Shown: positions 36,895 to 48,285 of the stretch, in pieces | Layout: every line of letters starts with the position of its first letter | Position numbering within the stretch: position 1 is the stretch's first letter | Origin: Warburgia ugandensis | Lineage: Eukaryota; Streptophyta; Magnoliopsida; Canellales; Canellaceae | DNA length: 64,000 bases | Direction of reading: 5' to 3' | Assembly: GCA_035236585.1 (NCBI GenBank) | Contig: CP141128.1 | Span: 51,573,257-51,637,256, forward strand | Notes under the pieces: generated by a model | What the model saw: the letters and a program-made list of their open reading frames with translations, nothing else | Told to the model about the DNA's origin: nothing | The model's database searches: none | Made by a program: the position numbers and the translations under genes

Positions 36895-36917
36895 GGGTCC
36901 CCAGCAACGACGCCGAA
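36895..36917 (-). other. Primer binding site of Athila-like element
   Basis: On the minus strand TCGGCGTCGTTGCTGGGGA, a slightly mutated form of the TGGCGCCGTTG(C/T)CGGGGA site widely used by Athila/Tat elements (tRNA-Asp type). It lies 4-5 bp from the 5' LTR end and fixes element orientation. Confidence 0.85.
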
Positions 36918-36921
36918 AACT

Positions 36922-39000
36922 TATTGATATTTTTTGCAAATGCGCAGGCTATTGTGGTATAACTAATGCAAGTACGGGTCAAGCCCAAAGGGATGCGCTT
37001 TAAGAATTTGGAGTTTTTAATAAAATTTAATTATTTTAAATTAAAATTAATTGACAAAAATTAATAGAAATAAATCAAACTTCATCTTTAGTATGACAGT
37101 GAAATTCCAAAGGTCTAATTCTAGAAAGAACAATAAAAAAAAACAAAACCTTAACTAAAAGTAAAACTAGAAAAAATTAAGAAAATTCTAATTCCCTATC
37201 TTAAGTGCTATCTAATTTCTTCACTTTTGGTATCCCAAACATTGATCAACCTCCATCAATATATTCAACATGTCCTAGATTAATGATCTGACAGAGGAAT
37301 TTGTCAAATTCTTCAAATTTTCAGAGATCTAATTCAATCAAGGAATTTAAGAATTAATGGCTTAGATTTGTTTTTAGAACCCAAATTGAATATCAAGAAC
37401 AACAAGTTCTAAAAATTAATTGAAATTCTAAATTAAAACATATGAGAAATAAGAGTTTTCCCGTAGTTAAACCAAAACCCTTGATTTGGTTATAACTACG
37501 AAATAACACAGAACGTGAACAATTAAAGCTTGAATAACATAAAATGTGAATAGTAATAGTAACAGGACAGGAAATGTAATTTGAAATATTCTTCTAAGGG
37601 AAAAATTAGAATTTTTCCTGAAACTTCCCAAAAAATTCCCGTAAACTCCAAATCCACACAACTTTGCTGGAGGAGATGAAGAAACCAGAGATGGTGTGGT
37701 GTCGCACAATCTGACGTTGCCTGGCCCATTAGGTGCTTGTCCGGTGAGGCTTGGAGCTGGCGTCATCAACTGGGAGGGGAGGAGCAAAAGTGAAATGGAA
37801 AAAACGATGCATGGTGCGATGAATAGAAGAGGATGTCCTGGGCATTGATTTTTTCCAATCTGGGCATGTGGCAAGTGGAAAAAGAGGTGCGATGGAGGCA
37901 GGGGCTGAGGAGGAAGGGAAGAGAAGAAGGGGAATTGGAATAGATAGGAAACTCAGATCAAGTTTCTGTATCTGATCCATTTGGTATCTGTAGATGAGAG
38001 CAAGGCCCAAGCACGACGTCGTATGCCCGACTAGTGCTCTGGTTTGGTAAGCGGAGGAGAGTAGCGGTGATGGGTTGTAAGCTGATGTAAAGGGTGTGTT
38101 AGGTTGTGAACGTGAAAGAGATAGGGAGAAGTGAAAGGGTTTTATGCGGTGGTGCGATGGAGGGTGGGGTGACCAATAAAAAGGGAAGATGGGGCTTGTA
38201 AGGTGAATGGAGACTGGAACTCAGTTTGAGGATCTAGTGTGGTGGATGATGCTGTAAAAAAAACTAGGTCGTCTGGGTTGTGGTGAGGAAGTGGAGCAAG
38301 TAAGGTGAATATGATGGGAAGCAGGGGATAATGCGAGACAAGGTGCGATGGACTGAAGAGGGAGATGGGTGCAATGGACGCAAAGCTGAGGATGTTGGAG
38401 ATGGCTAGGCGACGGTGGTCTAGGTTGAGGAGATAATAAGGAATGGATACTAAAGGCCTAGAAAAAATAAATTGTAAACATAAGTAACGATGAAAGCAAG
38501 AAAGTAACACTCCTAAGAAAAACTGCAAAACTTCCAAACTTCCAAACTCCCTTCACTCCCTATGGTTCCCCCACTTTAGAAGGTTTTCCCTTCCTAAATT
38601 TCCTCCTTTCCTTTAAGAGTTAGTTTCCTATTAGGAAACTTCCTCTTCTTACCATTTAGGACTCCTCTTTTATTAAGACACCTGCTTCTTTTAGGAACCT
38701 TTCATCCCTTGCCTTATTGATCTTCAAACTAATCTACACCGTTGAAATTAAATCTGAGCCATCCAACCCTCTTTTAGTTGATATGAAAAACCAAAGATTA
38801 GATTAGAGTCATATAAACTATAAATTAAGCATCCACTTAGCTCAATTGATCTTCTAACCGTTAATTTTGACAATTTACGGTTGGATGGTCAATTTGAGCT
38901 AATTTTTACATTTTATCCAAAAAATTACCAAATTAATGAGTTAGATGGTCTAATTAAATGCTAAACTACGAGTATTTTGGCCAAAATTAAATATTTAACA
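36922..39000 (-). repeat. 5' LTR of Athila-like element
   Basis: 2,079 bp, matching 26337-28428 throughout with perhaps a tenth of positions different. The terminal CA of the sense strand is changed (plus-strand start TATTGATAT instead of TGTTGATGT). The TATA-like box of the other LTR is changed to TCTAAAG in this copy (near 38570). Confidence 0.93.
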
Positions 39001-39005
39001 GAGAG

Positions 39006-40290
39006 TGCGCGCGGAGGCCCTCCCGCAGGGCGCATTTTCATGCGGCTTCCCAGGAGCCAGATCTTATAAAGAAGATCGGATAGTCCGTCTTGGACTATCC
39101 AATCAATTCCTCTTCAATCAAGCACCAAAAGCTTGATTAAATGTCTTGAAAATTCTACCTTAGGGGTTTTGGAACCTTCTGGATAGATTGGATGCCTCAG
39201 ATTTTCCATCTGAGCCCTACATCATACAGAAATGAAGGGTAATTATCCTTACTTGATTTTTATAATTTTTAACCTAAACTTAATTTTAGAAAAATAAAAA
39301 TTATATAAACTAACATAAAATAAGTATGGGAAGATTTTCACCTACCTGATTGGAGAAAAAGGTATGTTTTATAGCCCAATTTTAAAGAAATATCCCTGTT
39401 GATGATAAGATTGCCCATAACATCTTGTTTTATGAAATCCCGTTGATTGCACTGTTGGATCTTGAAATTTCTTTAGGGGTTTTGTAGATAAAGTAGTCTA
39501 TGAAAATATGAAAGGTTAGATTTGTGATATTTTATTTGGAACAAAGTGCCTAATTGAATTTAGGTCTCTTGTTCCAATGTAGAGAGAGGAGAGAGAAAGT
39601 GAAAGAAGAGAGATTTTTGGGAATTTGGGAATGAATCTAGATCTGGTTTTTTTGGAGAAGCAAGATAATTTTGGGGAAATTTTAATGGACATTTTTGGAA
39701 GACTTTTTTGGGGTGTATTTATAGATGTTTTTGAATTTTTCATAATTACTTATAATAATTATGTTTCAATTCTTTTGAATATTAAATTAACATTGGATCC
39801 TCCACTACCACCTCCTTCTCCAATATCAGATAATAGTGGTTTGACCACTCATTACATTTTTTTGGCCGTTCGACTCATTTGTGGGCCCCTTGTGGGCCCC
39901 ACGGAGGTGTGAAAGGACCATTTTGCCCTTTTGTGGAGAAAAATACATTTTATTCTTCTGAACTCGGAATTGATGGTACTTAGTGGAATTGGAATTGTAT
40001 TTTTAAGTACATTCTAAATATTGATATCTTAGATCTCAATTATAGGTAAAATTACCATTTTACCCTTTTATTCATAAAAATGGAGAAAATTAAGAATTTT
40101 TTATTTTAACTCGAAATTGAATGCACTTAGTGTCATTTTAATCATTTTTTCGAGTACCTTCATAATTTACAAGTTTTAAATCATGTTTTAATCTCTATAA
40201 AAATAGAATTTCCAATAACCTAATATTCTAGCCCAAAATTTTTGAAAATTCAAACTAAAGTGATTTTCTCAATCAATTTACAAAAATTGG
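39006..40290 (-). mobile_element. Reverse LTR-B, segment 3 of 3 (5' part)
   Basis: Matches the reverse complement of about 41920-43200. On the minus strand it has the TATA box (about 39717-39726) and the CAG/GTAGGT site (39346/39345). It ends at AAAATTGGGTGT, where other copies continue GTTACA or TTATTACA, so the last few bases of the LTR 5' end are lost. Segments 1-3 add up to about 5.0 kb. Confidence 0.88.
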
Positions 40291-41906
40291 GTGTGAGCCT
40301 TGAAAATGGTGGGCTAATAAAAACCACACTATAAAATCTTTACAGGCGTCTTTCTAGAACTAAAATGGCCATCCCATTTATGATCATGACAAAAGGAAAT
40401 GATTTTATGATGTTTATTATCTCTTATGCATCTACTAATGACCTAATCAAAATAATACTCAAACAAGTACAAGTCATCCCAAGTAAAGTGTTTAACCTCT
40501 GCAATAAATCTCTTTCTATCTTGTTTAGACCAATGATTAGGCATTTGAACTATGACCAGATAATTAACAATGTCTCCATAGTAAGCCAACTGGGAAATGT
40601 GTAATAATTTTTCATCTAGAAATGTCTCTGTTATAGGTACATTTTCCCCAGTAGACTCCACAAATAACCTAGATAAGTAGTCTGCTACAACACTTTTTAA
40701 ATCTTTCTTGTCCCAACTTTCTAAATCAAAATCATGTAGCAATATTATCCATTGAACCAGCCTAGGTTTAGCATACTTCTTTTAAAGAAGGTATTTTAAA
40801 GTTATATGGTCTGAATAGACAATGACCTTAGATCTTAGTAAGATCTAAACTTGTCCAATACAAAAACTACTGCCAACAACTCTTTTTTATAGTTGAATAA
40901 TTGAGTTGGGCATCATTGAGTGTCTTTCTAGCATAGTATATCACACGAGGAAGTATATCAATACACTATCCTAAAATAGGCCCAATCACGTAGTTTGAAG
41001 TGTCACATATTATTTTAAATGGAGGACCCTAGTTTGGCAGATTATAAGCACAAAAATTAACTCAGTATTTAGGTGCTCAGATGCTTTCATGCAGTCATCA
41101 TTAAAGTCAAAAGATGCCTCCATCATCAATAAATTATATAGGTGCTTAGCAATTTTACTAAAGTCTTTGATGAATCTTCTATAGAAACTAGTGTGGCCTA
41201 AAAATTTATTGGGTTTCTTTCATTGTCCTTGGAGGAAGGTTAGAGATTAAATCTACTTTGGCTTTGTCTAATTATATACTATTGTATGATATGGTGTGGC
41301 CTAAAACAATTCCATTTTGAACCATAAAATAATATTTCACCTAGTTTAACACAAAGTTCTTTTCTGGACACCTAACAAGAACTAACTTTAAATGGTGTAG
41401 GCACTCATCAAATGAAGATCCAAACATTGAGAAATCATCCATAAACACCTCTAGAAACCTCTCCACCATGTCTTAAAATATGCTTAACATACACCTTTGT
41501 AAAGTAGCTAAAGCGTTGTAGAGTCAGAAAGGCATAGAATGGTAAGGTCCCAAAAGGGAGGTGAAGGTAGTCTTCTCTTGTTCTTCAAGTGCTACAAGAA
41601 TTTGGTTATGGTTAGAATAACCATCAAGAAAGCAATAATAACTATGACAGGCTAACCTTTCTAGCATTTGATCTATGAAGGGAAGAGGAAAGTGGTTTAT
41701 CCTCATAACCAAGTTCAATTTCCAGTAATCAATACAAACTCTCCACCTGGTGGTCATGTGAGTGGGCAATAACTCATTGTCCTCATTTCAGATTACTGTA
41801 ACTCTAAACTTCTTGGGAACAACTTGAACTAGGTAGACCTAAGTGCTGTCAATTACAGGGTAGATTACACCAACATCTAAGAGTTTAAGCACTTCGTCTC
41901 TCTCTA
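40291..41906 (-). pseudogene. Athila-like pol fragment
   Basis: A second, independent Athila copy, homologous to about 31227-32920. In minus sense it covers RT (RVCIDYWKLNLVMRINHFPL, 41524-41769), RNase H (near 40800-40950) and the start of integrase (SQLAYYGDIVNYL, 40443-40742). It has many stops. It is cut on the left by the reverse LTR-B and on the right by the forward LTR-B. Confidence 0.88.
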
Positions 41907-42523
41907 TGTAATAACCCCAATTTTTGTAATTGATTAAGAAAATCAATAAAGTTTGAGTTTCAGCTATTTCGGGCTGAAATATTAGGGTTATTTAGAATAT
42001 ACCTTTTAGAAAAGTGTAATCAAATAATAAGACATGTAAAATTAAAATTAAAATTAGCAAACCCTTCAAAATGATTATAAACATGACAAATTCTGAATTC
42101 GGATGAAAAATCCTTAAGTTTCTTCATTTCTTGGACAAAAGGGTAAAATAGTAATTTTACCCGAAAATCAAAATCTCCCAAAAATCAAAATATGAGACAT
42201 CAAAATTTAGAATTTACTAAGAAATACGAATCCAACGCCACTAAGTACACTCAAATCCGAGATCATGGGAATAAAACCCAAAATTTTATGCATAAATGGC
42301 AAAATGGTCTTTTTACACCATGTGGGGCCCACATGGGGCCCACAAAGGGACCCAAAAACCAATCTTATCAGCAGCCCACGTGAAGTCATGGATCAACAAA
42401 CATCAACTGGTCTTGGAGAAGAAAAATGGGGCATGGGGAAGAAAAAATGGAGCATGGAAGACTTTCATGCCATTTAATAATACAAAATAAAATATTATAA
42501 TCATGAAAAAAGACCCAAAATGT

Positions 42524-42533
42524 CTATAAATAC
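42524..42533 (+). promoter_or_regulatory. TATA box of LTR-B (41907 copy)
   Basis: CTATAAATAC, 617 bp from the LTR start; conserved in the other copies. Confidence 0.7.
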
Positions 42534-42894
42534 AACCCCAAAAATCCTCATAACATCCCCACAAAATTTTCTTCACTCTCCTTGAAAAATTAGACCTAGA
42601 TCCCTCCCCGAAAACCCAAAATTTTCAAGAGATATCTCTCTTTTCAATTTGTTTTTCTTTTTAGATTGGAACAAGAGACCTAAAATCAATTAGGCACTCT
42701 GTTCTAGATCTAATTTGATCAATTTCACCATCCAAAACTTCTCAACATATCTATTCTACAAAACCCCCAAAGAAATTTCAAGATCCAACGGTTCAAACAA
42801 TAGAAATTTGCAAGAAAGGTGGATCTAAGGCCATATCTTCATCAACAAGGTATTCTTTTTAAATCGGGCATATAACCAAGGTTTTTTCTCCAAT

Positions 42895-42900
42895 CAGGTA
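42895..42900 (+). promoter_or_regulatory. Conserved splice-donor-like site in LTR-B
   Basis: CAG/GTAGGTG within CTCCAATCAGGTAGGTG. Identical at 8237-8242 and, in reverse, at 39343-39348. The 54408 copy has the better consensus CAG/GTAAGT at the equivalent place (55605/55606). Confidence 0.45.
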
Positions 42901-43179
42901 GGTGGAAATACTTTCTATAGATGTTTAGTACTCTTTTATGTAATTTTTAGTTTACTATAATTTATTTTGGTAATAAAAAGGTAAAAATAAAGTAAACACC
43001 AGAACCCTTAATTCTGGATAATAGAGTGCTCTGATGAAAATTCTGACTGCATCAATCGATCCAAAAGGGTCCAAAACCCCTAGGGTAAATTTTCACAAAC
43101 ATCAGAGACATTTTGGGCCCTCAATTGAGAGAGGATTGATGGGACAATCCATAATGGACTGTCCGATCTCCAGATCTAA

Positions 43180-43440
43180 CGGCGCCCAAGACGCACACGT
43201 GACGCACCGTCGGAAACAGCGCTTGCGCTGTGTGTGGGGCGTCATCCCAAGCAAGACGACGGCGCGTCCATCAAATCCACGAGCAAACGCGCCCAGCGAC
43301 AACCCCGTTTACTAGCGCGTGGATGATGAGCGTTCCGCTCATCCCGTCCGCGTCTGTGGACGCACCTCAAGGGTGCTTCCTCCATTCATCCCAGCGGATG
43401 CGCCCGATGAACTGAACGTGTCTGCCTGGTTTGGTTTTCC
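43180..43440 (+). other. GC-rich, CpG-retaining patch of LTR-B
   Basis: A sharp GC-rich block in AT-rich sequence, with many intact CpG. It holds a perfect 8-bp hairpin, GATGAGCG-TTC-CGCTCATC, at 43325-43343, and CAGCGC/GCGCTG at 43217-43230. Open frames here on both strands are products of base composition. Confidence 0.75.
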
Positions 43441-44479
43441 GCCCAAAAGATCTGGGCCGTCCGTTCCTTGAGCCCAGATCAAATCCAGGCCCTAGGAAGG
43501 ACTGTGAACTTCCAGATCCAATTCCAGAGTCATCTGAACTCTAAATTAAGATCGAAAAGAGTTATGGAAAGCTTGAAACCTCTATTTTCTGATGAAATGA
43601 TAAAATATGCATACTATTCATTAAAAACTTTTTGTATTAAAGAAATAAGTTTCAAATTACCTAGATCTTCAAGATCTGAGATGATCAGATCTTAAAAATA
43701 TGCTTTAATAATGATATACTATTGAAATAAAGTGAGATCTATGGTTTAATTGGATATATATGAGATATATTAAGGGATCTACCCATTATGGTAGCAAAAC
43801 CCTAAAAATACAAAGGAACCCACTTGATCAATGAGATCAAGTGTGATCAGATCCTTGGGATGGAAAGAATAAATGTTGATATGATGAAATCCAAGCAAAT
43901 CATGGATGGATTATGACAAAAATAGATCAATATGATCTTTTGACCTTAATAAAGAAAATTCCCTAAATATAACTAAAATCCTTAATCAAAGGAAAAGATC
44001 TAAGATCAAATGGTTGGATCATAAGTAAAGGTTTCTAAAAATGTTAATGTAATTAGTGTCATTTTATATAATAGCATTTTAAATATGATTATGTTATAAA
44101 GCATGCTAGTATAACATTTAGACTTTAGCATGATATGTGATTTCATTGTTATCATAAGGTGCTAGATTTAATTATTTTAAGTACCTTGCCTCATTATCAT
44201 TAAATGTTAAATTATGTAGTTTTATGCTTTGAATTTATAATTCATTTATGGTTAAATGTTATTAGTAGATTTACTTGTTATAAGATAAAGAGCATAAAAC
44301 ATCAAAAATATATTCTAATGAGAAAGTAGAGTTTCATTACACAAATAAGAATGGAGTACTTTGGACTTAATTAGTAAGGGCTATAGTTAGTAGGACAATA
44401 TAAGGATTATCAAGTCCTTGGCCCAAATTAGGAAAAGAATAATAAACCCCATGAATGACATTATAAATATTGATGGACT

Positions 44480-44715
44480 TAATTAAAATCCATTAGAAAG
44501 AGTACTTAGAGTAAACATGCTTATAGGAACCTTATGAAAGGTTGAGCTATGGTCATTCTATTGAATGATGAACATAGTGGTTAAGGGGGTTATCTAATAG
44601 AGCCTTGCTCTTCCCCTACCTTCCGTTGACGTTTGTGAGGTCTAAACGCCTCCTTACATGAGGATTGAAGTAACCACTTTGTATTCACCCATTCAGCTAG
44701 TAAGCCTTAGCCAAT
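44480..44715 (+). promoter_or_regulatory. Structured leader module, copy 4 (LTR-B 41907)
   Basis: Best-preserved copy. Helices in order: AACCTT/AAGGTT (44528-44533, 44538-44543); TCATTC/GAATGA (44553-44558, 44563-44568); long-range AGTGGTTA/TAACCACT (44576-44583 with 44671-44678); AGGGG/CCCCT (44584-44588 with 44613-44617) enclosing AGAGC-CTT-GCTCT (44599-44611); CGTTT-GTGAGGTCT-AAACG (44630-44648). GAGG of the last loop could also pair with CCTC at 44649-44653 as a pseudoknot. No ORF spans the block. Confidence 0.75.
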
Positions 44716-45884
44716 TGGAAATAAGAGCAGTCTAGATTTAGGCTTGAATAAGGTAGCTTCAACCAGCACATTAACTGGTTGAATAATAATAATAAGAGCA
44801 TAAAAGGTTAGTAAATTACCTAACCCTAATAAAAACAGTAAGTAAGATAAGGATGATCAAACAAGATCCATTAGATCTTGGATGATCAAGAACAATAAGA
44901 ATAAGAACACTATATTGTACTTAGTATGCATGTTTATTAGTATACTTGTTATAGTTCATTAGATTAGATAATCCAAACCCTTGATAAAAGATGATTCAAG
45001 GAAGAAAACCAAGATCATCCTCCATAGGGATGATCCAATAACTGAACTTAGATCAAAGAAGAACTAGATAATAGAAGATCTAAGACCTTGATCTTTATCA
45101 ACATGTGTAGATTGTCAATCAATGGATCTATGAAAGATCAAGATCAAGGAGATGGACATACAAAGACTTAGAGATAGAAAAATACTTAGATATGAATGAT
45201 CTAAAGATCATTCTAATCATCAGATCTAGTGATCAATAGGATTGTTCATAATTTATATATTGACAATATGTATGGATGTACAGATTACATACATCAGCCA
45301 GGATCATGAAAGATTGGGAAAAAGAGATCAATCCGTAAAGGTAGGAGGATTTGATGAATGCATACATGATTGTACTCATGATCTTATGTTGACAAGAGTA
45401 ATGATAATACTTGTATTAAATCTCTTGAAAACCTTATGATCCAACCAAACACATATAAGATGGTTAAGGACTAAACTATAAGTGAATAGGAAACTAGGAA
45501 ATATTTCAGCCTTAAGTAAACAGATATATGGCCTAATATATATGAAATCTATTTTACATACAAGCTTAGAGGCTTGTGAGTTTGTTTTAATAGGCATAAG
45601 CTTAGGGGAATGCTATTGCTAGAGGAGTTATGAGGGTTTGGCCACCCGTTCCTTGAAATTTGATGATGTGATGATACCTTGCCTTAAGAGAGGCTAAAAG
45701 TCGGGTGGTGGCAATTATGGGAAGGCCACCACTGTGAAAGTCTTGCCCCCTCATACGGGCAGTGATATAATATTTTCCACCGTGGTATCAGTGGTGAACA
45801 GGGCAGTTATCCGAGCACTAGTACGGATCAGACTGCAGCATAGCAACCTTTCTGATTATTTTGCACTATGATGCATATGAGAAT

Positions 45885-45927
45885 AGGCATAGTGAAATGC
45901 CTTATGTTATAGCATAATGAAATGCTA
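45885..45927 (+). other. Twin hairpins of LTR-B (41907 copy)
   Basis: AGGCAT-AGTGAA-ATGCCT (45885-45902) followed by TAGCAT-AATGAA-ATGCTA (45910-45927). In the 54408 copy the second stem is TGGCAT/ATGCCA, so a G-C pair there corresponds to an A-T pair here with both sides changed. Confidence 0.7.
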
Positions 45928-46211
45928 GGTAATTGTATATTACCAATATTTCCCAGGAAGGGAAATTCCCAGTATAAGATTAGCTGTAATACTCAATTCT
46001 CAAAATGAAGAGAATTGATCAGCTTAGTTGGGAATGATATTTGACTACTTGCACAAATTTAACTGGTTTACCCATGAAGGGTATGTATGTATATAGATAT
46101 ACATAACTTACAAAGTAAAGAGTATGTTTAAGGATAATGAGATTATGAAGTATTGGAATTACCTTGTCAATTATTATGTTTCTTGAATCCCCTACCAAGC
46201 ATTGCTTGCTA

Positions 46212-46236
46212 AGATATTGTACTTGTTGCAATATCT
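46212..46236 (+). other. Conserved LTR-B 3' hairpin, copy 3
   Basis: AGATATTG (46212-46219) and CAATATCT (46229-46236) form 8 bp around a 9-nt loop. Just upstream CAAGC-ATT-GCTTG is also kept. Shorter than in the other copies. Confidence 0.7.
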
Positions 46237-46439
46237 CAGATACAGGGAAGGAGAGTTAGGAGCTGAAGACTATAGAAGACTTGAAGAGAATAATCTTCAA
46301 GGTATACCCTTGAAGACATGTATTTTTCTTTGTTGAGAGTTTTATTGTATGGTGAGCTTGAGTTTTGGATTATGTAATTTGGACAAGTATTGTACTTGAT
46401 TTGGCTGTGTTGTGAACCACTGGATGGATCCTGGAGTTT

Positions 46440-46445
46440 AATAAA
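46440..46445 (+). terminator. Poly(A) signal of LTR-B
   Basis: AATAAA, conserved at 59057-59062 and, in reverse, at 12662-12667 and 9238-9243. In full copies it lies about 180-200 bp from the LTR 3' end. Confidence 0.6.
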
Positions 46446-46500
46446 AGTATATTCTTTTAATGGAATTTTATTTTGTACACAAATTGTACTTATGTGAAGT

Positions 46501-48277
46501 GGCTTAATCAAAACAGTACCTAAATAATGAATGATGAAAAGTAAAAATCCAAAAATATGGTGCACATGAAACCTAAATCAAGCAAGGTGTGTGAAGTGGC
46601 TTAATAACCACTTTTCATGGAAGATAACACTTAAGATTAGAATTACTTTATTGTTCAAATTACTCAATAACAATGTTCATGAAATCAGTTTATTCATTGA
46701 CTTGAAATTACATCCAACAATGGTTTGCATATACATAGAATGAGAAACTAAAATTTGCACACTATTCTGATGCCTAGAACTTGATCTAAAGCAAAGATTA
46801 AACACACTCCAATGCTCTCAAACTAACTTCAAGTATCATGCATGTGAAACTCAAAGAGCAATTAAGAGAATTAAAGAATGAAGATAGAAGCAAAGAACTA
46901 ATAGAAGACAAGGGAAAAATAAGGTTACCAAAGCAAGGAATAAGAGAACAATAAGAGGGAAACAAAAGGCTTCAAGCTACTATTTTCTTTGGCTGTCACT
47001 ATTAGATAAAAGGTAACTTGATTCTTGAAGAATTAAGCAAGAAAAGTAAGAACTTAGAAGGAAAATTTTCTCAAAGGAAAAATCAAGAAAGAAAACTACA
47101 CCTAGAACAAGTAAGCAACAAAGCAATAAGAGAGGAAAAGAAGCATGATAACCAGCCTTGAATTGAAATTCAAACAAAAAGAAGAAGTGCTAAACTTAAA
47201 GGAAGCTTAGAGCACCTTGAAGGATGAAGCAAGGTGGGGCATTGTAGCTTGAAGAGGAGCAGCTAACAAAGGAAACTTGGAAGTCTTGAAGAGAGGAGGT
47301 GTGATGTGGAGAACTAGCCCTAAGAAGTGAGCATCTCCACCCTTCAATGCCTTATACATTGAGTTCCTTGGGTATTTATAGATTTTGGGCACTTCTAAAA
47401 GAGTCTTAATAAGGAATGGAAGACAAAATAGAGGTTGGGAAAGAGTTTGGTTAAGATAGGCATCTAGGAAGGTCAGTGGAAAGTAGAAATAAATAGATTT
47501 AGAAGAGAAGACAAGGGGAAAATAAGATAAAGGTAGTTGGATAAGACAAGGTGACTTAAGAAGTAGAAACTAGGAAGATAGAAAAAAGAAATATTAAAGG
47601 AATTAGATCTCTTCTCTTATTGGTCCACATGTGCATGCCTATCTACCCATGTTGATAGAGTTCCACTACCTTCTAATTATCCTCTTGAAATTCCATATTT
47701 ATAGTATAGCATAATTGCTTGAAATCTTTTTCCAATAGTATGAATCCATGTGGTATGGCTAATATGGTTTGATGGCTCACTTTGATGGCTTCAGTGACTA
47801 AGTCCCATGGCTTCAAGGCTTGAATAGCTTGTCTTACTTTAGTTTTCTTTGTTAGACTAGGAAACTTCATGCATGGTTCCAATTCTCTTGCAAAAGTGAT
47901 GGAATTGCATAGCTTTTTGCATGGGCCCATTTTAGTCACCTTTGAATCTTCCTATTGCTTTCTTGCTTCCCTTAAGATGATCTTATTGACCTTCTAAATT
48001 TAGGTCATTGGCCCTATTTTGATCTTGATATTTAAATATTATCTTACTTGATCTCGACCCTTGGATCATCATCTTATTGCCTACAAAAGAGTAGAAGTTT
48101 TAATTAAATCCTAGAAAATTATGATAATTCACATGCTTACTCTGCATTTGCTTCCAAACTTGTAAAATATCAAAATTTGTGCTATGAATTTTAGAAAAAT
48201 CTTACGATAATGCACTATAATTTATAACACATGGGTTGTTAATTAGACACTTTTGTTATAAAATTGAACACTTATCA
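46501..48277 (-). mobile_element. LTR-like sequence, reverse, origin unclear
   Basis: No convincing ORF. On the minus strand it would start TGATAAGTGTTC (48277), a start seen in many plant LTRs, and has CTATAAATACCC (about 47367-47378) as a TATA-like box. It lies just upstream of pol text on the other strand, so it would be an insertion in that element. I cannot find its other end or a target duplication. Short minus-strand frames (46980-47177, 47207-47392, 47673-47939) match nothing I recognise. Confidence 0.4.
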
Positions 48278-48285
48278 ATAAAATT

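Larger units (their letters stand above)
26337..39000 (-). mobile_element. Athila-like Ty3/gypsy retrotransposon
   Basis: A full-length, decayed element on the minus strand. The left LTR (26337-28428) is the 3' LTR and the right LTR (36922-39000) the 5' LTR. The primer binding site lies just left of the 5' LTR. Order in element sense: 5' LTR, PBS, long leader, gag, protease, RT, RNase H, integrase, 3' untranslated region, 3' LTR. Flanking pentamers are AAGAG (26332-26336) and GAGAG (39001-39005), one mismatch. Gag and integrase texts are typical of the plant Athila lineage. No envelope-like ORF is seen. Confidence 0.94.
41907..46500 (+). mobile_element. LTR-B, forward, 3' end truncated
   Basis: Starts TGTAATAACCCC at 41907 and is colinear with the other LTR-B copies for about 4.59 kb. 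It has the TATA box (42524-42533), donor-like CAG/GTAGGT (42897/42898), a GC-rich patch (43180-43440), the structured module (44480-44715), twin hairpins (45885-45927), the long hairpin (46212-46236) and AATAAA (46440-46445). The match to other copies ends near 46492-46500, about 150 bp short of the LTR end. Confidence 0.9.

Noticed and set aside
47673..47939. Minus-strand ORF of 88 codons without stops, possible small gene
   Set aside because: No recognisable domain, lies within LTR-like sequence and has no support from context.
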